Source of the DNA: Candidatus Caccousia avicola
GTDB taxonomy: Bacteria; Bacillota; Clostridia; Oscillospirales; Acutalibacteraceae
Length of the DNA stretch: 64,000 bases
Direction: 5' to 3'
Assembly (NCBI GenBank): GCA_018712435.1
Contig: DVGZ01000041.1
Coordinates: 53,267 to 117,266, forward strand
A program made the position numbers and the translations under genes. Positions within the stretch are counted from its first letter, which is position 1; the number at the start of each line of letters is the position of its first letter. This document shows positions 60,687 to 64,000 of the stretch, one piece after another. A model generated the notes under the pieces. It was not told where the DNA came from and searched no databases. It was given only the letters and a program-made list of their open reading frames with translations.

Positions 60687-61655
60687 ATGAGCGCAAAAAC
60701 GATTGCTGTCCTTACAAGCGGCGGCGATGCCCCAGGCATGAATGCCGCAACCCGCGCGGTTGTCCGCGCCGGAATTACGTCCGGACTTCATGTGATGGGA
60801 GTGCGCAGAGGGTATAACGGCCTTTTAAGCGGAGATGTTTTTGAAATGAATCTCCGTTCCGTTTCCGATATTATCCATCGCGGCGGTACCATGCTGTATA
60901 CGGCTCGCAGCCCGGAATTCAACACCAAGGAAGGCGTGCAAAAAGCTGCCGATATGTGCCGCAAGCTCGGAATCGACGGCGTTGTGGTCATTGGCGGCGA
61001 CGGTTCCTTCCGCGGCGCCCGCGATCTGACGGGAGCAGGCATTCCCTGCATTGGCATTCCCGGCACGATTGACAACGATATCGCCAGCAGCGAATATACC
61101 ATCGGCTTTGATACGGCCATGAATACGGCTGTACAGATGATCGATCGTCTCCGTGATACGACGGAGTCTCACGACCGCTGCAGCGTGGTTGAGGTCATGG
61201 GCCGCCGCTGCGGTGATCTGGCTCTCCAGACCGGTATTGCGGTTGGTGCAACAACCATTCTGGTGCCGGAAGTCGAGTATGATTTCCAGCGTGACATCAT
61301 TGAGCGTATGCGCTTTACCCAGAAAACGGGCAAGAAGCATTTCATTATCATTGTGGCGGAAGGCGTCGGCCATGTCGCGGAGCTTGCGGAGAGCATTGAG
61401 AAGCAGACCGGCATCGAGACGCGTGCAACCGTACTGGGCCATGTGCAGCGCGGCGGTTCTCCGACCCTGCGCGATCGTGTGGTTGCCAGCGAAATGGGCT
61501 ACACGGCGGTGGAGCTGCTGAACGCAGGCAAGAGCAACCGTGTTGTGGTTATGCGTAAGAGCGAAATTGTGGACTTCGATATCACCGAGGCGCTTGCGAT
61601 GAAGCGTACTTTTGACGTGGATCTTTACAACATTGCCCATAAGATTTCCATCTGA
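60687..61655 (+). CDS. pfkA: ATP-dependent 6-phosphofructokinase
   Basis: VLTSGGDAPGMNAATRAVVR; VVIGGDGSFRGA; GIPGTIDNDI; VLGHVQRGGSPTLRDRV. Confidence 0.96.
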   Translation: MSAKTIAVLTSGGDAPGMNAATRAVVRAGITSGLHVMGVRRGYNGLLSGDVFEMNLRSVSDIIHRGGTMLYTARSPEFNTKEGVQKAADMCRKLGIDGVVVIGGDGSFRGARDLTGAGIPCIGIPGTIDNDIASSEYTIGFDTAMNTAVQMIDRLRDTTESHDRCSVVEVMGRRCGDLALQTGIAVGATTILVPEVEYDFQRDIIERMRFTQKTGKKHFIIIVAEGVGHVAELAESIEKQTGIETRATVLGHVQRGGSPTLRDRVVASEMGYTAVELLNAGKSNRVVVMRKSEIVDFDITEALAMKRTFDVDLYNIAHKISI

Positions 61656-61674
61656 TTTTTGAGAAGATTCTTTG

Positions 61675-61712
61675 AAAACGGACGGGAGCAGCTTGCTCTC
61701 CGTCCGTTTTTC
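61675..61712 (+). terminator. Terminator after pfkA
   Basis: AAAACGGACGGGAG-cagctt-GCTCTCCGTCCGTTTTTC. Confidence 0.88.
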
Positions 61713-61721
61713 TGCCATACA

Positions 61722-61763
61722 AAAAAGACAGGCGCCCCCGATGGGGGAAGCCTGTCTTTTTTT
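61722..61763. terminator. Second, bidirectional-looking terminator between convergent genes
   Basis: AAAAAGACAGGC..CCCCC-gat-GGGGG..GCCTGTCTTTTTTT. Confidence 0.8.
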
Positions 61764-61790
61764 GGCCTTTTTACAGTGACTTTCAGAAAA

Positions 61791-63025
61791 TCAGCTTTGC
61801 ACCATTTCCAGCGCCAGCTTGCCGAATTCGGTCAGACGCTCGGGGTGATACTGTACCGTGCTGATATCCTTGAGGATGATTTCCAAACGGCGGTTCTCCC
61901 GGCGGGCGGCGTCAATGGCGCCTTGCAGATTTTCCCGCACGGCGTCCATGTCTCCCGCGCCAATGAGAGCGGGGTTTGCCTTGAAGGACATGACGAGGTG
62001 CTGGGGCAACGACGCGGCAAAGCGGTCGGGATCGCTCCATGGGCTGCAGGAAACCTTGCGGACGTGGGGGAGGGAAGCCACCAGATCCAGACGATCGTCA
62101 AGCTTCTCACAGCAGCCATAATACACGTTACCAAATTTTTCAAACAGGCGGCTGGTGTAAGGGAGTTCAAATTCCTTGGTTACGTCGGGAGAGACAGCGG
62201 TGAATAGCTGTGCCATGCCAAAGGTCCAGCTGTTGGCGGAGGTTCCGGGCAGCGGGTCGGGCGTTTCAGAGAACGGTTTCACCAGAGTGTGGCTGCAATG
62301 GCAGATGGTGCTGGCGGTGTCAAACAGCCCCTGCGCATTGCCCTGGTCAATCCATTTCAGCATGATATCGGTCATACGGTTCAGAAGAGCATGAATCAGC
62401 TCCGGCTCATCGAGAAGCATATAGTAACATTCTTCCACACCCAGCCATTGGCTGACATTGTCCCACATGCCGCTGTGCAGCACAATGCCCTGCCAGCGGG
62501 TGGGGGCTATCCCCTCAAATATCCGCTGCGCTTCCTCCCAGATTTCCTGTTCGCGGGCTGTGTCGGCGCACAGGTCGGAGGGATTCAGTTTTTCCAAATC
62601 CTCCATGGTTTCGAACTGTTTGATATAGAAGTGAGAGATGATATCGTTGTGGGAGTCGGTTCGGGCAATGTTCTCCTGTATCTTGATGCCGAAGTCGCGA
62701 AAGGAGGGATCCTTGAGGACTCGCGGCAGAAGAATATAAGGAGGGAGCACAAGGTCTGACGGAATGAACCGCATCTTATACAGCGTTTGGCGCAGCGCGG
62801 TTTCTACTTCTTTCCAGTAGGGGTCAGCGATGACGGTTGTCAACGATCCGTCCACATCCATCTCGTGCCAGGGAATTTGATCCACCAGCACCATCGGGCG
62901 AACGCCCGATCCGGTATTATGGGAAATCCACAGTTTTCCAGCTCTCTTTGCTGTGGGCGGGCCGCCGACTCCATATACTGCCGGGCCAGATCTTGAAGCA
63001 CACCGGCTTCTTTTGCATGCAACAT
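61791..63025 (-). pseudogene. Uroporphyrinogen decarboxylase (URO-D)-like methyltransferase-family protein, N-terminus frameshifted
   Basis: MLHAKEAGVLQDLARQYMESAARPQQRELE in one frame joins KLWISHNTGSGVRPMVLVDQIPWHEMD.. in another; break at T-run 62934-62937. Confidence 0.72.
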
Positions 63026-63140
63026 GGGTGAAACCTCCCAAGGCTTATTTTTGTCTCTATTATACCGTGTAAAAATTGAGTTTAAAACGGCTTTTTCATG
63101 ATATTATGGTATAATAATTGATATAAAAGGAGGAGATGCC

Positions 63141-63905
63141 ATGTTCCTGCTGATGATGGGCCAGGGCGAACAGCCCTGGGATTGGAAGGTGGATGAGCCG
63201 GTGTCCGCCGGATATGCCCGTATTTATTTTCTGGAAAAAGGGGTTATCCTGTACCGGGAAGGAGACCGGGAGCGGGTGCTGCAACCGGGACACCTCTATG
63301 TTTTTTCTCCTTCCATGCCCTACGCGATGCGCCACGCTCCCGACGCTGTATTCACCTGCACCTGGCTTCATGCGGATTTTTTCCCCGCAGTGCTCACCAG
63401 GTTATTGGATATCCCATTGGAGGAGGACGCCGCAGCGGCCCGTTTCGGCGCTCTGCTGCGGGAACTGATTTGTGGTGGGGAAATGGATGCCCCCTGTACG
63501 GAGATGGCGGCTCAGGCGTTTCTGAGTTATTTGCAGCAGCGGTATTTGCCATCGGGTTATGCGCCGCTTGAGAACGTCATCCGCTACATACGGCAGAATT
63601 TTCGAAACAGTGAGCTAAGCGTCAGCCGCATCAGTGAGAATTTCGGTTATACGCCGGAGCATTTTATTCGCTTGTTTTCCCGCAATATGGGGATGACGCC
63701 CTACCGGTATCTGACGAATCTGCGGCTGTATGAGGCTTGCAGGCTGCTGATGGAAAATCATACGGTGAACGACACCGCCCAAAGCGTGGGTTATGAGGAT
63801 GCACGCAGTTTCTCCCACGCCTTTCAGAAGCGATATGGTATTCCTCCCCGGGAGTACCGTTTTCGCCACGCCAACGCGGAAGCTGGTTTTCCGAAAGAGA
63901 TTTGA
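63141..63905 (+). CDS. AraC family transcriptional regulator
   Basis: Cupin-like N-terminus; C-terminal double HTH (LSVSRISENFGYTPEHFIRLFSRNMGMTPYRYLTNLRL...VGYEDARSFSHAFQKRYGIPPREYR); aaaggagg SD. Confidence 0.93.
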   Translation: MFLLMMGQGEQPWDWKVDEPVSAGYARIYFLEKGVILYREGDRERVLQPGHLYVFSPSMPYAMRHAPDAVFTCTWLHADFFPAVLTRLLDIPLEEDAAAARFGALLRELICGGEMDAPCTEMAAQAFLSYLQQRYLPSGYAPLENVIRYIRQNFRNSELSVSRISENFGYTPEHFIRLFSRNMGMTPYRYLTNLRLYEACRLLMENHTVNDTAQSVGYEDARSFSHAFQKRYGIPPREYRFRHANAEAGFPKEI

Positions 63906-64000
63906 CGCGGGAAGAGTTTGCGGGAAAAGAGAGGAAAAGGAAAACTGCAATTTTTTTGCTGCAAAAGTGAAGAATTACAACAAGGAAGTTTGAAAAATAG

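Overview
The window is a GC-rich Firmicutes/Clostridia chromosomal segment (Oscillospiraceae-like gene content, by inference). It is mostly housekeeping genes: polC (5' end outside the window), a his operon (hisZGDCBAIE, no hisH or hisF visible), rluA-type pseudouridine synthase, radC, uvrBA, a DUF5685-like/J-domain/membrane-protein cassette, RpiR regulator, a BaiN/HI0933-type flavoprotein, cmk-plsC-plsC-ispH/rpsA fusion, citrate synthase, a SCIFF ranthipeptide precursor with its radical SAM maturase, thpR, MATE transporter, gpsA, a lysine-riboswitch operon (asd-dapA-dapB-ACT protein), queA, an ABC transporter pair, ppx-ppk1-pfk, tRNA-Ser(GGA), asnS, aminotransferase, secDF, hprK-murB-rapZ-whiA-dnaE-pfkA, and a divergent AraC regulator/URO-D-like pair. 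No CRISPR array, prophage or transposase was seen. The observations most worth following up are: (i) a degenerate repeat/structured-leader family present in two divergent intergenic regions (11357-11540 and 33089-33280), each next to a leftward promoter; (ii) the SCIFF locus, whose 48-aa precursor is absent from the supplied ORF track; (iii) an IspH-S1 fusion with an in-frame internal Shine-Dalgarno/ATG at the domain junction and an AT-rich, promoter-like patch just upstream; (iv) two CDSs each broken by one missing base in an A-run; (v) a promoter-tiny ORF-terminator cassette at 12519-12681; (vi) a his operon without the IGP synthase genes. I did not find a system I can confidently call entirely new.
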